Assembly: GCA_963623875.1 (NCBI GenBank)
Contig: CAVFNL010000017.1
Location: 44,771-108,770, forward strand
Direction: 5' to 3'
Length of the DNA stretch: 64,000 bases
From: UBA3206 sp963623875
GTDB taxonomy: Bacteria > Bacillota_I > Bacilli_A > Acholeplasmatales > Anaeroplasmataceae
This document shows positions 1-9,784 of the stretch, piece by piece (the stretch's first letter is position 1; every line of letters starts with the position of its first letter). Under the pieces are notes generated by a model. It saw only the letters and a list, made by a program, of their open reading frames with translations, made no database searches and had not been told where the DNA came from. The position numbers and the translations under genes were made by a program.

Positions 1-1098
1 GTTCACTTTAGAGAGCCTGGACAAGAAGAAAAAGAAACTATATTTTTAGGTTCTCGTGCGGCTGCGAAAGGGGGGTATACTACAGTATTTTTAATGCCTA
101 ATATCACTCCTAAACCTAATAATCTAGAAAATATAAAGTATATTAATTCATTATTAGAAAAAGATAGCATAATTGATGCATATCAAACAGGAACTATCAC
201 ATATGATCAATCAGGACTTGGTGCAAAATTATCTGATATGGAAGATATAGCACCTTATGTATGTGGATATTCTGATGATGGTCATGGTGTATATACATCT
301 AGCACTATGTATGAAGCTATGAAAAATGCAAAACGATTAAACAAACCTATGATTTGTCACTGCGAGGATAGAGATTTACTTTATGGTGGTGTAATGCATG
401 AAGGAGATGCTTCAAAGAAATTAGGGCTTCCTGGAATTTTAGGAATTACTGAAACTCTTGAAATTGCAAGAAATGCAATAATTGCTGGTGAAGTTGGATG
501 TCACTTACATGTATGTCATACTTCAATAAAAGAATCTATTGATATCATACGTTATTTTAAGAGTATAGGATATCATGTAACATGTGAAGCGACTCCACAT
601 CATTTAATATCTACTGATGAAGATGTTGTAAAAGATGATGCAAACTGGAAAATGAATCCACCTTTAGAATCAAAAGATGATAGAGAAGCTTTAATAAATG
701 GTCTTATTGATGGTACAGTTGATTGTATTGCGACAGACCATGCTCCACATACAAAAGAAGATAAAGAAAAAGGATTTTTAAAAGCACCTTTTGGAATTAC
801 AGGAATTGAAACATCATTCCCTCTACTTTACACTGAACTTGTAAAGAGTGGAAGAGTTAAACTTGAATTGATTTTAAATAAAATGAGTCATGATATGGCA
901 AAAACATTTAATTTACCAACTCATGATATATATGAAGGTAATGATGCAAATATTACAATAATTGATTTAAATGCCCATTACCAAATAGATAGTGATACAT
1001 TTGTATCTAAAGGACATAATACCCCATATAATAAAAAATGGGTTTATGGAAAAATATTATATACAATAAAGAGAGGAGAAATAATTTATGGATTATAA
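1..1098 (+). CDS. pyrC: Dihydroorotase (5' end outside window)
   Basis: Third step of pyrimidine synthesis: reversible cyclisation of carbamoyl-aspartate to dihydroorotate, cytosolic. The frame is open from base 1 and its first residues read VHFREPG, the second half of the metal-binding HxHFREPG motif, so the true start lies upstream and the first ATG at 94 is internal. Further metal/active-site signatures are visible: ICHCED near position 370, LHVCHTS near 510, EATPHH near 590 and the catalytic ATDHAPH near 735. Type I/class I dihydroorotase as in Bacillus. Only about a dozen codons plus the start are missing. It overlaps carA by 11 bases and heads the visible part of the pyr operon; pyrB would be expected upstream. 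No pyr attenuator can be seen because the leader is outside the window. Confidence 0.97.
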   Translation, partial: VHFREPGQEEKETIFLGSRAAAKGGYTTVFLMPNITPKPNNLENIKYINSLLEKDSIIDAYQTGTITYDQSGLGAKLSDMEDIAPYVCGYSDDGHGVYTSSTMYEAMKNAKRLNKPMICHCEDRDLLYGGVMHEGDASKKLGLPGILGITETLEIARNAIIAGEVGCHLHVCHTSIKESIDIIRYFKSIGYHVTCEATPHHLISTDEDVVKDDANWKMNPPLESKDDREALINGLIDGTVDCIATDHAPHTKEDKEKGFLKAPFGITGIETSFPLLYTELVKSGRVKLELILNKMSHDMAKTFNLPTHDIYEGNDANITIIDLNAHYQIDSDTFVSKGHNTPYNKKWVYGKILYTIKRGEIIYGL

Positions 1099-2182
1099 TA
1101 TGAAACTTGTTCTTAAAGATGGAAGAGTTTTTAAAGGACATAGTGAAGCAAGCAACAAAGAGAAAATAGGTGAACTTGTATTCAATACATCAATGGTTGG
1201 ATATCAAGAAATCGCAACAGATCCATCATATACTGATCAAATTGTTGTTATGACATATCCTTTAATAGGAAATTATGGAGTTAATGATGAGGACTTTGAA
1301 TCACGTATAGTAGGATGTAGTGCTTTCGTTGTTAAGGAATATTGTAATGAACCATCAAATTTCCGTTTCACTCAAACATTTAGTGAATTATTAGAAGATC
1401 ATGATGTTCCAATGATTTCTGGAATTGATACACGTGAATTAACACAAATAATAAGAAGTGAAGGTTCTCAAGTAGCCCTAATTACATCTATTGATACACC
1501 AATGGATGAGTGTTTAGAAAAGTTAAACAATTTCGTACCTGCTCACGACCAAGTTAAAAGAGCATGTTCAAAGAAAAAATGGGTATCAAGAGCTAAAAAT
1601 CCTAAGTATAATATTGTTTGTATAGATTTTGGTACAAAACAAAACATTATAAGAGAATTTAACAAAAAAAATTGTACAGTTTTCGTAGTACCATATGATA
1701 CAACAGCTGAACAAATTATGGAATATGAACCAGATGGACTATTCTTATCAAATGGTCCAGGAGATCCTACTGATAATTCAATCGCAATTAACGTTGTAAA
1801 AGAATTAAGAGGAAAGCTTCCAATCTTTGGAATTTGCTTAGGACACCAAATTATATCACTTGCGTGTGGAGCTAAAACATATAAATTAAAATTTGGACAT
1901 CGTGGATCAAATCACGCCGTAAAAAATTTACTTACAAATCGTATAGAAATTACTTCTCAAAACCACTCATATGCAGTTGATGATGCATCGGTTGCGGATA
2001 CTGATTTAGAGATTACACATATTAATTTATTAGATAATACAGTAGAAGGTGTAAGAATTGATAAAGAATATTTATTCTCGGTTCAATATCACCCAGAAGC
2101 TGCGGCAGGTCCAGAAGATTCAGAATATTTATTTAATATCTTCATTGATTATATGAAAAAGTTTAAGGAGGATCGTAAGTAA
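1088..2182 (+). CDS. carA: Carbamoyl-phosphate synthase small subunit (glutaminase)
   Basis: Hydrolyses glutamine and feeds ammonia to CarB for carbamoyl phosphate, the pyrimidine (and arginine) precursor. The N-terminal CPSase-small domain covers about residues 5-140; the class I glutamine amidotransferase domain covers about 175-355 with the nucleophile Cys250 in GICLGHQ and the His335/Glu337 pair in QYHPEA. Length of 364 residues is normal. The start at 1088 has an AGGAG at 1074-1078 with 9-base spacing; a second in-frame ATG at 1100 would give the usual family start MKLVLKDG but is too far from that site. Embedded in the pyr operon, overlapping pyrC and one base ahead of carB, so it most likely serves pyrimidine synthesis. 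Confidence 0.97.
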   Translation: MDYNMKLVLKDGRVFKGHSEASNKEKIGELVFNTSMVGYQEIATDPSYTDQIVVMTYPLIGNYGVNDEDFESRIVGCSAFVVKEYCNEPSNFRFTQTFSELLEDHDVPMISGIDTRELTQIIRSEGSQVALITSIDTPMDECLEKLNNFVPAHDQVKRACSKKKWVSRAKNPKYNIVCIDFGTKQNIIREFNKKNCTVFVVPYDTTAEQIMEYEPDGLFLSNGPGDPTDNSIAINVVKELRGKLPIFGICLGHQIISLACGAKTYKLKFGHRGSNHAVKNLLTNRIEITSQNHSYAVDDASVADTDLEITHINLLDNTVEGVRIDKEYLFSVQYHPEAAAGPEDSEYLFNIFIDYMKKFKEDRK

Positions 2183-2183
2183 T

Positions 2184-5100
2184 ATGCCTAAAAGAAATGA
2201 TATACATAAAATAATGGTAATTGGTTCAGGTCCAATTGTAATCGGTCAAGCAGCTGAGTTTGACTATGCTGGAACACAAGCATGCCTTTCTTTAAAAGAA
2301 GAAGGGTATGAAGTAGTACTTGTAAACTCTAACCCTGCAACAATCATGACAGATACTATGATTGCAGATAAAGTTTACATGGAACCACTTGATCTTGAAT
2401 TTGTTGCACGTATTATTCGTAAAGAAAGACCTGATGGTATTGTTTGTACCTTAGGAGGACAAACTGGACTTAATCTTGCGGTTCAACTTGCTAAAAAAGG
2501 AATTCTTGAAGAATGCCAAGTTGAAGCATTAGGAACTGATTTCAATGCAATTGAACAAGCAGAGGATCGTGAATTATTTAAGGAATTATGTGAACGAATT
2601 GGAGAACCAGTTCTTCCATCTGATATAGCTACAACAATTGATGATTCAATCCGTATTGCAAATGAAATAGGATATCCTATTATTGTTCGTCCTGCTTTTA
2701 CATTGGGAGGAACAGGTGGAGGATTTGCTGATAATGATGAAGAATTATATGAACTTGCAAAACATGCATTAAAGCTTTCTCCAGTAGGACAAATCTTAGT
2801 TGAAAAGTCAATTAAAGGATATAAAGAAATTGAATACGAAGTAATGCGTGATTATAACGATACTGCAATTACTATTTGTTCAATGGAAAATATCGATCCA
2901 GTAGGTGTACATACAGGAGACTCAATGGTAGTAGCACCTGCACAAACACTAACTAATAAAGAATATCAAATGCTTCGTACAGCTGCATTAAGAATAATTC
3001 GTGCCCTAGATATTAAGGGTGGATGTAACGTTCAATTCGCTTTAGATCCATATTCATTCCAATATTATGTAATTGAGGTAAATCCAAGAGTTTCACGTTC
3101 ATCAGCCTTAGCATCAAAAGCTTCAGGATACCCTATTGCAAGAGTTTCTGCAAAGATTGCAGTAGGACTTAATCTAGATGAAATTCAAATTGCTAATACT
3201 AAAGCTGCATTTGAACCATCCCTTGATTATATTGTAGCTAAAGTTGCGCGTTTCCCATTCGACAAATTTGCATCAGCATCTCATGAACTTTCAACACAAA
3301 TGAAGGCTACAGGAGAAGTAATGTCTATTGGACGTACATTTGAAGAATCATTCTTGAAATCAATCCGTTCGCTAGAAATCGGATGTGATCACCCTGAAAA
3401 AGCTAAATTTACAACAGTTTCTACAGAAGAATTGTTAAAATCAATTAAAACTCCAACTGATGAAAGAGTATTTGAAGTATTTGAATTAATCAGAAGAGGA
3501 GTACCTCTAAAGAAAATTTATTTTGCAACAATGATTGATGAATGGTTCTTAAACAAATTCAAGAAAATTGTTGATATGGAAAATGAATTAAAGAAAAATA
3601 AAGATAATATTTCTGATGAATTATTACTTGAAGCTAAGAAGATGGGATTTGCAGACTCATATCTAGGACGTATCATGGGATTAAAAGATACTGAAGTATT
3701 CCTACTTCGTAAAAAGAAAGGAATTATGCCAGTATATAAGATGATTGATACTTGTGCTTCAGAATTTGATGCATATGTTCCATATTTCTATTCTACATAT
3801 GAAAATAAGAATGAATCAATTATTTCTAAAAATAAGAAAGTTATAGTTTTAGGTTCAGGACCTATTCGTATTGGACAAGGAGTAGAATTTGACTATTCTA
3901 CAGTTCATGCTATTTGGGCATTAAAAGAATTAGGATATGATGCAATTGTTATTAACAATAACCCTGAAACTGTATCTACAGATTACCTTGTATCAGATAA
4001 ACTATATTTTGAACCACTTACAATTGAAGATGTAATGAATATTATTACTCTTGAAAATCCAGATGGTGTAATAGTTGAACTTGGAGGACAAACTGCAATT
4101 AACCTAGCTGATAAACTAGATGAACTTGGAGTTAAGATGATGGGTTCAGACAAGAGAGCAATCGATAATGCTGAAAACCGTAAGCTATTCGAAGAATTAT
4201 TAATTAAACTAGGAATTCCTCAACCTAAAGGACTTACAGTTATGGATGAAGAGTCTGGAGTTAAGGTTGCGAATACTCTAGGATATCCTGTTCTTGTTCG
4301 TCCATCATTCGTACTAGGAGGACGTGCTATGCAAATTGTTCACTCTGATGAGCAATTACTAGCATATCTTGGAAATGCATTCCTAGCATCTCCAGGACAA
4401 CCAGTACTTATTGATAAATATATTATGGGACGTGAATCTGAAGTTGATGCAGTATGCGATGGACATGATGTATTTATTCCAGGAATTATGCAACATATTG
4501 AAGGTACAGGAGTTCACTCAGGAGATTCAATCTCTGTATATCCTTCGATGAATTTTAGTCAAAAAGTAAAAGATACAATCGTTGATTATACAACTAAATT
4601 AGGATTAAATATCGGAATTATTGGATTATTTAATGTTCAATTTATAGTAGATAAAGATGACAATGTTTCAATAATCGAGGTTAACCCACGTTCATCTCGT
4701 TCTGTACCATTTATTTCAAAAGCTACTAAATATCGTTTAGCTGCAATAGCGACTAAGTGTATGGCAGGTATTTCATTAAAGGAACAAGGACTTCCTCTAA
4801 ACTGTCTTCCACCTGATCAACCAATGTGGTATGTAAAAGCTCCTACGTTCTCTAACTCTAAGATTAAAGGACTAGAAATTTTATTATCACCTGAAATGAA
4901 ATCAACAGGAGAAGCTATTGGATATGATGAAACATTAACTAAGGCTATTTATAAGGCCTTACGAGCTTCAAATATGAAAGTTGTAAATTATGGAACTATC
5001 CTTGTTACATTATCAAATGAAACAAAAGAGGCGACACTTCCATTAATCAAGAGATTCTATGAATTAGGATTTAATATTGAAGCTACATCTGGTACAGCTA

Positions 5101-5363
5101 AATTCTTAAAAGAACATGGAATTAAGACTCGTGTACGTAAAAAATTATCAGAAGGATCAGAAGAAATTCTTGATTCATTACGTAAGGGACATATTTCATA
5201 TGTTATTAATACATCAGACTTTGAACCAAATTCAACAAAAGATGGATTTGCAATAAGAAGAACAGCATCAGAAAATAACATTACAGTATTTACATCATTA
5301 GATACAGTAAGAGCGTTACTTGATGTACTAGAAGACATTACAATAAAGGTTGGTACAATTTAA
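2184..5363 (+). CDS. carB: Carbamoyl-phosphate synthase large subunit
   Basis: Synthesises carbamoyl phosphate from bicarbonate, two ATP and ammonia delivered from CarA. The 1059 residues show the expected internal duplication: two ATP-grasp halves, the first opening with GSGPIVIGQAAEFDYAG and the second, near residue 555, with GSGPIRIGQGVEFDYS. Each half carries the conserved VRPxFxLGG strand (near residues 170 and 712) and an EVNPR metal-binding motif. The C-terminal MGS-like allosteric domain occupies about 930-1059. Preceded by AAGGAGGA at good spacing right after the carA stop, and its TAA overlaps the pyrK ATG by one base, so translation is probably coupled. Confidence 0.98.
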   Translation: MPKRNDIHKIMVIGSGPIVIGQAAEFDYAGTQACLSLKEEGYEVVLVNSNPATIMTDTMIADKVYMEPLDLEFVARIIRKERPDGIVCTLGGQTGLNLAVQLAKKGILEECQVEALGTDFNAIEQAEDRELFKELCERIGEPVLPSDIATTIDDSIRIANEIGYPIIVRPAFTLGGTGGGFADNDEELYELAKHALKLSPVGQILVEKSIKGYKEIEYEVMRDYNDTAITICSMENIDPVGVHTGDSMVVAPAQTLTNKEYQMLRTAALRIIRALDIKGGCNVQFALDPYSFQYYVIEVNPRVSRSSALASKASGYPIARVSAKIAVGLNLDEIQIANTKAAFEPSLDYIVAKVARFPFDKFASASHELSTQMKATGEVMSIGRTFEESFLKSIRSLEIGCDHPEKAKFTTVSTEELLKSIKTPTDERVFEVFELIRRGVPLKKIYFATMIDEWFLNKFKKIVDMENELKKNKDNISDELLLEAKKMGFADSYLGRIMGLKDTEVFLLRKKKGIMPVYKMIDTCASEFDAYVPYFYSTYENKNESIISKNKKVIVLGSGPIRIGQGVEFDYSTVHAIWALKELGYDAIVINNNPETVSTDYLVSDKLYFEPLTIEDVMNIITLENPDGVIVELGGQTAINLADKLDELGVKMMGSDKRAIDNAENRKLFEELLIKLGIPQPKGLTVMDEESGVKVANTLGYPVLVRPSFVLGGRAMQIVHSDEQLLAYLGNAFLASPGQPVLIDKYIMGRESEVDAVCDGHDVFIPGIMQHIEGTGVHSGDSISVYPSMNFSQKVKDTIVDYTTKLGLNIGIIGLFNVQFIVDKDDNVSIIEVNPRSSRSVPFISKATKYRLAAIATKCMAGISLKEQGLPLNCLPPDQPMWYVKAPTFSNSKIKGLEILLSPEMKSTGEAIGYDETLTKAIYKALRASNMKVVNYGTILVTLSNETKEATLPLIKRFYELGFNIEATSGTAKFLKEHGIKTRVRKKLSEGSEEILDSLRKGHISYVINTSDFEPNSTKDGFAIRRTASENNITVFTSLDTVRALLDVLEDITIKVGTI

Positions 5364-6112
5364 TGAACTATCAAATAGGTGAAGTAATTAGAAATGAACA
5401 AATTTTAGAAGATACTTTTGAAATGGAACTTTATGGGTTTGAAAACGCAAAACCAGGTCAATTTGTAAATGTGTCTGTTGGTGATAAATCAATGTTACTT
5501 CGTAGACCTATTTCTATAAGCGAAGTTAAAGAAAAATCTATTGTAATTATTTATAAGGTAGTAGGAGATGGGACAAAAATACTTAGTCAAAAAACTAAAG
5601 GTGATGTTCTAGACATTCTAGGACCTTTAGGAAATGGATTTCCTATAAAAAACAATAAAAAAGTTGTTTTAGTAGGTGGTGGTATTGGTGTACCACCACT
5701 TGTTGAAACTGCTAAAAAGCTTAAAGAAAATGGCTGCGAGGTTAATGTAGTAATTGGTGCTAGAAATAAAAACCTTGTTATTTTAGAAGATAAATTAAAA
5801 CAATACGCTAATGTTTATATTTCAACTGATGATGGTTCATATGGGTTAAAAGGAAATGTAATTGATTGTATTGAAAAGAATAATATTGAGTTTGATGTTT
5901 TATATGCATGCGGACCTAATATTATGCTTAAATTCCTTGATAAAAAATATTTTGGAGTTAAGGAAGGATATTTATCATTCGAACAAAGAATGGCATGTGG
6001 TGTAGGAATATGTTATGGATGTATTTTAAAACCAAGAGAAGAAAAAGATACTTTCTTACGTGTTTGTAAAGACGGACCAGTATTTGAGTTAGGAGTTGTA
6101 AAATATGAGTGA
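5363..6112 (+). CDS. pyrK: Dihydroorotate dehydrogenase electron-transfer subunit
   Basis: Iron-sulfur flavoprotein partner of class 1B dihydroorotate dehydrogenase; passes electrons from PyrD to NAD+. An N-terminal ferredoxin-reductase-like FAD domain (about 1-95) contains LLRRPISI, followed by an NAD-binding domain starting GGGIGVPPLVE. The C-terminal [2Fe-2S] ligands are Cys212, Cys217, Cys220 and Cys235 in the order C-x4-C-x2-C-x14-C. Length 249 is typical. It starts inside the carB stop (TAATG) and overlaps pyrD by 8 bases, which fits co-translation of the two subunits. Confidence 0.96.
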   Translation: MNYQIGEVIRNEQILEDTFEMELYGFENAKPGQFVNVSVGDKSMLLRRPISISEVKEKSIVIIYKVVGDGTKILSQKTKGDVLDILGPLGNGFPIKNNKKVVLVGGGIGVPPLVETAKKLKENGCEVNVVIGARNKNLVILEDKLKQYANVYISTDDGSYGLKGNVIDCIEKNNIEFDVLYACGPNIMLKFLDKKYFGVKEGYLSFEQRMACGVGICYGCILKPREEKDTFLRVCKDGPVFELGVVKYE

Positions 6113-7028
6113 TCTAAGTGTTAAATTACCAGGATTAAATTTAAAAAATCCAATTATCCCAGCTTCTGGTACATTTGGTTTTGGTGAAGAAATAGCTGAA
6201 TATTATGACTTATCAATTCTAGGTGGAATTATGACTAAGGCTACAACACTTGAACCAAGACTTGGAAATGATACTCCTAGAGTAGCTGAAGTATACGGAG
6301 GTATGCTTAACGCAATAGGTCTTGCGAACCCTGGACTTGAAGCAGCTATTGATCATAAATTTAAGTTCCTTGAAAAATATGATTTAGAAGTAATCGCAAA
6401 CATCGCTGGTAAGGGTGTTGATGATTATGTTAAAGTTGCAGAAGAAGTATCAAAACTTGATGTAGTAAAAGCTTTAGAATTAAATATTTCATGTCCTAAT
6501 GTTAAGGAAGGTGGACTTGAATTTGGAACAAATCCTGAAGTAGCTTATGATATTACAAAAAGAGTTAAAGCTGTATCTAAAAAGCCAGTTTATGTTAAAT
6601 TATCTCCTAATGTAACAGACATAGTCGCAATGGCTAAAGCTTGTGAAAAAGCAGGAGCTGATGGTATAACTATGATTAATACCTTAAAAGGTATGAAAAT
6701 AGATTTAAAAACAGGAAGACCTCTTCTAAAAAATAAAACAGGAGGAATGAGCGGACCTGCGATTAAACCTATTGCAATAAGAATGATTTATGAAGTATAT
6801 AAAAACGTAAATATTCCTATCATTGGAATGGGTGGTATTATGAATGCATATGATGTATTAGAATTTTTATATGCAGGAGCTTCTGCAGTTGCGGTAGGTA
6901 CTGCAAATTTAATTGACCCATATGCATCGAAGAAAATAATTGAAGATTTACCAAGAGTTCTTAAAGAATACGGATTTGAAAGTGTAAAAGAAGCTATTGG
7001 TTATGCACATAGAGAGGAGAAAAAATAA
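6105..7028 (+). CDS. pyrD: Dihydroorotate dehydrogenase, class 1B catalytic subunit
   Basis: Oxidises dihydroorotate to orotate with FMN, using PyrK as electron partner; this is the NAD-linked cytosolic type. A TIM barrel of 307 residues with the class 1 active-site cysteine Cys130 in LNISCPNVKEGG, substrate Asn/Lys residues around MTKATTLEPR and NAIGLANPG, and phosphate-binding GMGGI and AVGTAN near the C terminus. pyrK directly upstream supports class 1B rather than 1A. Overlaps pyrK by 8 bases and pyrF by one base. Confidence 0.97.
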   Translation: MSDLSVKLPGLNLKNPIIPASGTFGFGEEIAEYYDLSILGGIMTKATTLEPRLGNDTPRVAEVYGGMLNAIGLANPGLEAAIDHKFKFLEKYDLEVIANIAGKGVDDYVKVAEEVSKLDVVKALELNISCPNVKEGGLEFGTNPEVAYDITKRVKAVSKKPVYVKLSPNVTDIVAMAKACEKAGADGITMINTLKGMKIDLKTGRPLLKNKTGGMSGPAIKPIAIRMIYEVYKNVNIPIIGMGGIMNAYDVLEFLYAGASAVAVGTANLIDPYASKKIIEDLPRVLKEYGFESVKEAIGYAHREEKK

Positions 7029-7723
7029 TGGAAAGAGATGTAATTATTGCCTGTGATTTTAAATCAAAAGAAGATTTATTTACATTCTTAAAGCCTTTTA
7101 AAGGATTAAATCCCTATATTAAAATCGGTATGGAAATGTATTATAAAGAAGGACCAAGCCTTGTTAAAGAATTAAAACAAGATGGATTTAAAATTTTCTT
7201 AGACTTAAAATTACATGATATTCCTAATACAGTAAAAGCTGCGATGGAAAAGATTGGAGCACTAGGAGTAGATATCACTAATGTTCATGCAGAAGGTGGT
7301 ATTGAAATGATGAAGGCTGCAAGAGAAGGATTAAACGCAACTGAAGAAGGAAAAAACACTAAGCTTATAGCTGTAACTATTTTAACTTCTATTAATGATG
7401 AAATTCTTCATAATGAATTAGGAATTAAAGAAGATTTAAAAGTTAATGATGTAGTAAGAAAGTATGCGTTAAATGCTAAAACTGCAGGACTTGATGGTGT
7501 TGTATGTTCAGCACTTGAAGCACCTATTATTAAAGAAATTGGATTTATGTCGGTAACACCTGGTATTAGATTATTAGGTGATGATGTAAATGATCAAAAG
7601 AGAGTTGCTACTCCAACTCTTGCTAAAGAAAATGGCTCTACATATATCGTTGTAGGTCGTTCAATCACTAAAGCAAATGATCCAGTAGCAGCATATAAGA
7701 AGTGTGTGGAGGAATTTAGATAA
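7028..7723 (+). CDS. pyrF: Orotidine 5'-phosphate decarboxylase
   Basis: Final step to UMP: decarboxylation of OMP. The 231-residue TIM barrel carries the catalytic DxKxxD signature as FLDLKLHDIPNT (Asp59, Lys61, Asp64), the N-terminal Asp10-Lys12 pair (ACDFKS) and the phosphate-binding VGRSIT near the C terminus. Start overlaps the pyrD stop (TAATG). A GTG at 7704 within its end is not the pyrE start. Confidence 0.97.
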   Translation: MERDVIIACDFKSKEDLFTFLKPFKGLNPYIKIGMEMYYKEGPSLVKELKQDGFKIFLDLKLHDIPNTVKAAMEKIGALGVDITNVHAEGGIEMMKAAREGLNATEEGKNTKLIAVTILTSINDEILHNELGIKEDLKVNDVVRKYALNAKTAGLDGVVCSALEAPIIKEIGFMSVTPGIRLLGDDVNDQKRVATPTLAKENGSTYIVVGRSITKANDPVAAYKKCVEEFR

Positions 7724-7724
7724 T

Positions 7725-8369
7725 ATGAATGAAAAAGAATTAGCCGTTGAGGTTTCAAAAAATTTATTAAAAATAAAAGCAGTATTTTTAAAACCAAATG
7801 ATCCATTTACTTGGGCATCTGGAATTAAATCACCTATTTATTGTGATAACCGTATGACATTATCATACCCAGAAGTAAGAAAGGTTGTTGAAGATGGACT
7901 TGCTGAAACTATTAAGAAGTATTATAGTGATGTAGAAGTTATCGAAGGAACTTCAACAGCAGGTATTGCACATGCTGCAATGGTTGCTGAACGTTTAGGA
8001 CTTCCTATGGGATATGTAAGAGGAAAAGCTAAAGACCATGGAAGAGGAAACCAAATTGAAGGTGTTTCTCCTAAAGGTAAAAAGGTAGTAGTTGTTGAAG
8101 ACTTAATATCAACTGCCGGTTCTTCTTTAGAAGTTGTTGAAGTTCTAAGAGAAGAAGGAGCTATTGTTTTAGGAATTGTTTCTATATTTACTTATGGATT
8201 AAAGAAGGGTATTGAAAGACTTGAAGCCGCAAATTGCGAGAATCATAGCTTATCTAATTTCGAAACTTTAGTACATACAGCTGCTGAAGAAAACTATATT
8301 TCAAAAGAAGATATCAGTAAGGTTTTAAAATTCCAACAAAACCCTAGTGATGAATCTTGGATGAACTAA
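7725..8369 (+). CDS. pyrE: Orotate phosphoribosyltransferase
   Basis: Joins orotate and PRPP to OMP. The PRPP-binding signature VVVVEDLISTAGSS lies at residues 121-134; the flexible-loop residues are in KAKDHGRGNQIEG, and SGIKSPIYCDNR near residue 32 binds orotate. I chose ATG 7725 (MNEKELAVEV) because GGAGG at 7708-7712 precedes it and the family begins there; the longer reading from GTG 7704 lies inside pyrF. 214 residues is normal. Last gene of the operon, followed by a strong hairpin terminator. Confidence 0.96.
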   Translation: MNEKELAVEVSKNLLKIKAVFLKPNDPFTWASGIKSPIYCDNRMTLSYPEVRKVVEDGLAETIKKYYSDVEVIEGTSTAGIAHAAMVAERLGLPMGYVRGKAKDHGRGNQIEGVSPKGKKVVVVEDLISTAGSSLEVVEVLREEGAIVLGIVSIFTYGLKKGIERLEAANCENHSLSNFETLVHTAAEENYISKEDISKVLKFQQNPSDESWMN

Positions 8370-8373
8370 ATTA

Positions 8374-8400
8374 TTAAGAGGCATTGCCTCTTAATTTTTA
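8374..8400 (+). terminator. Rho-independent terminator of the pyr operon
   Basis: Perfect inverted repeat TTAAGAGG (8374-8381) and CCTCTTAA (8387-8394) with a 5-base loop, followed by a T-rich run. It sits 5 bases after the pyrE stop. The next gene starts at 8407, so either that gene is read through or it has a promoter I could not see. Confidence 0.85.
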
Positions 8401-8406
8401 TATCAT

Positions 8407-8853
8407 ATGAGAATTTTAATTGACGCTGACGCTTGCCCAGTTGTAGATATTTCTATTGAAATAGCTAGGAAAATAAATAAAGAAATTATTCTTTTTTATG
8501 ATGATTCACATCAAACATATAAAGAATATGCAAAAATAGTGACTGTCCCTAAAGGAAATGATGCAGTAGATTATGCACTAATAAACGAATGCACACAAAA
8601 TGATTTAGTCATAACACAAGATTATGGACTTGCGACTATGGCATTATCTAAAGGTTGTGTGGTTATAAATCAAAATGGTATGATTTATAATGATAATAAT
8701 ATTGATTTTTTACTTTTATCAAGGGCAAATGCTATTAAAAGTAGAAATTCAAAAAAGAAATCACATCTAAAAGGTCCTCGTAAAAGAGAGATGAGTGATG
8801 ATTTAAAGTTTAAAAAAACATTGATTGAAATTTTGGAGAAATATAATGATTAA
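8407..8853 (+). CDS. YaiI/YqxD family protein (UPF0178, DUF188)
   Basis: Conserved protein of the UPF0178 family, which has a PIN-like fold; the biochemical role is not established. The family signature DADACPV is at residues 6-12, with ITQDYGLA near 75 and the C-terminal stretch KGPRKREMSDD typical of the family. Length 148 is usual. There is no convincing ribosome binding site because the start lies directly behind the pyr terminator. It overlaps nudC by 8 bases, implying coupled expression. Confidence 0.88.
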   Translation: MRILIDADACPVVDISIEIARKINKEIILFYDDSHQTYKEYAKIVTVPKGNDAVDYALINECTQNDLVITQDYGLATMALSKGCVVINQNGMIYNDNNIDFLLLSRANAIKSRNSKKKSHLKGPRKREMSDDLKFKKTLIEILEKYND

Positions 8854-9676
8854 TAATATTTTACCTCATAAATATGACAATAGTTTTAAAGATATTTTGC
8901 CCAATACTAATGATTTTATATTATGTTTTAATAAAGGAAATGTTTTAATAAGAAGAACATATGGACATATTGAACTTCCTTTATTTAAAGAAATTGTAAA
9001 AGCAAGATATTTGTTTTCTATTGATTTAAAAAAATATTTTTATGTTTCTTACGAAGATATATTTGAACTAGATGATTCATACGAATTTGTCGATTTAAAA
9101 GTCATAAGAACGCTTGATGAAAACAAAGATGCTAGTGATAGTGTTATGCCATATGCTATTGTATGCGCAAAGCACTATGATTATTTTTTAATACACGCCA
9201 AATATTGTGGTGCATGTGGAACTAAAATGGTTCCATCAAAAATAGAAATGGCAAATGTTTGTCCAAATTGCAATAATACTAAATACCCTGATATAATGCC
9301 TGCAATTGCAGTCGCAATTATTCACGATGACAAGATACTACTTACAAAGTATAGGGGAAGAAAACAACCTCATTATGCACTTGTAGCGGGATATGTTGAA
9401 ATTGGTGAAACTTTAGAAGAATGTGTTAAAAGAGAGGCTTTAGAAGAAACTGGTCTTCATTTGTATGATATTAAATATTATATGTCCCAACCATGGGGAT
9501 TTTCTAATACTATTATGATTGGATTTGTTGCAAAAAGTTATGATAAAGAAATAGTTTTAGAAGATAAAGAATTAGGATTTGCGGATTGGTTTAGAAGAGA
9601 AGATGTTGAGGTAATAGATAATCCTTCATCAATGTCACATCAAATAATTCAAGATTTCAGATTAAAGAAGTTTTAA
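8846..9676 (+). CDS. nudC: NAD(+) diphosphatase / RNA-NAD decapping Nudix hydrolase
   Basis: Hydrolyses NADH and removes NAD caps from RNA (known activities of the NudC family). A four-cysteine zinc ribbon (Cys121, 124, 139, 142) precedes the Nudix domain; the Nudix box runs from Gly182 to Leu204 with EGxE-type REALEETGL, and the NudC-specific SQPWxF motif follows at 214-219 (here SQPWGF). All key elements are present in the standard order. ATG 8846 is preceded by GGAG at 7-base spacing; an upstream in-frame start at 8825 lies inside the preceding gene and lacks a binding site. Confidence 0.92.
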   Translation: MINNILPHKYDNSFKDILPNTNDFILCFNKGNVLIRRTYGHIELPLFKEIVKARYLFSIDLKKYFYVSYEDIFELDDSYEFVDLKVIRTLDENKDASDSVMPYAIVCAKHYDYFLIHAKYCGACGTKMVPSKIEMANVCPNCNNTKYPDIMPAIAVAIIHDDKILLTKYRGRKQPHYALVAGYVEIGETLEECVKREALEETGLHLYDIKYYMSQPWGFSNTIMIGFVAKSYDKEIVLEDKELGFADWFRREDVEVIDNPSSMSHQIIQDFRLKKF

Positions 9677-9748
9677 AATGGCATAATTTATAAAAAAATA
9701 AATTTATATCCATAAATCACAAAAAAAATAGTACATAAAATAAAAATA

Positions 9749-9757
9749 TGGTATAAT
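9749..9757 (+). promoter_or_regulatory. Extended -10 promoter element for the SDR gene
   Basis: TGG TATAAT, an extended -10 (TGn directly before TATAAT), 28 bases before the start codon of the next gene. No good -35 box at the right distance, as is common for extended -10 promoters. Confidence 0.6.
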
Positions 9758-9784
9758 AAATAAGAACGGAGGAATTTACACATT

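Noticed and set aside
94..1098. Dihydroorotase starting at ATG 94
   Set aside because: The frame is open to base 1 and the residues before 94 (VHFREPG onward) are conserved active-site sequence, so the gene is cut by the window edge.
5057..5338. Open frame on the minus strand inside carB
   Set aside because: Fully antisense to a conserved gene, no ribosome site, composition of a shadow frame. The same applies to the other antisense frames, for example 41277-41492 in lon and 31780-32103 in the ABC gene.
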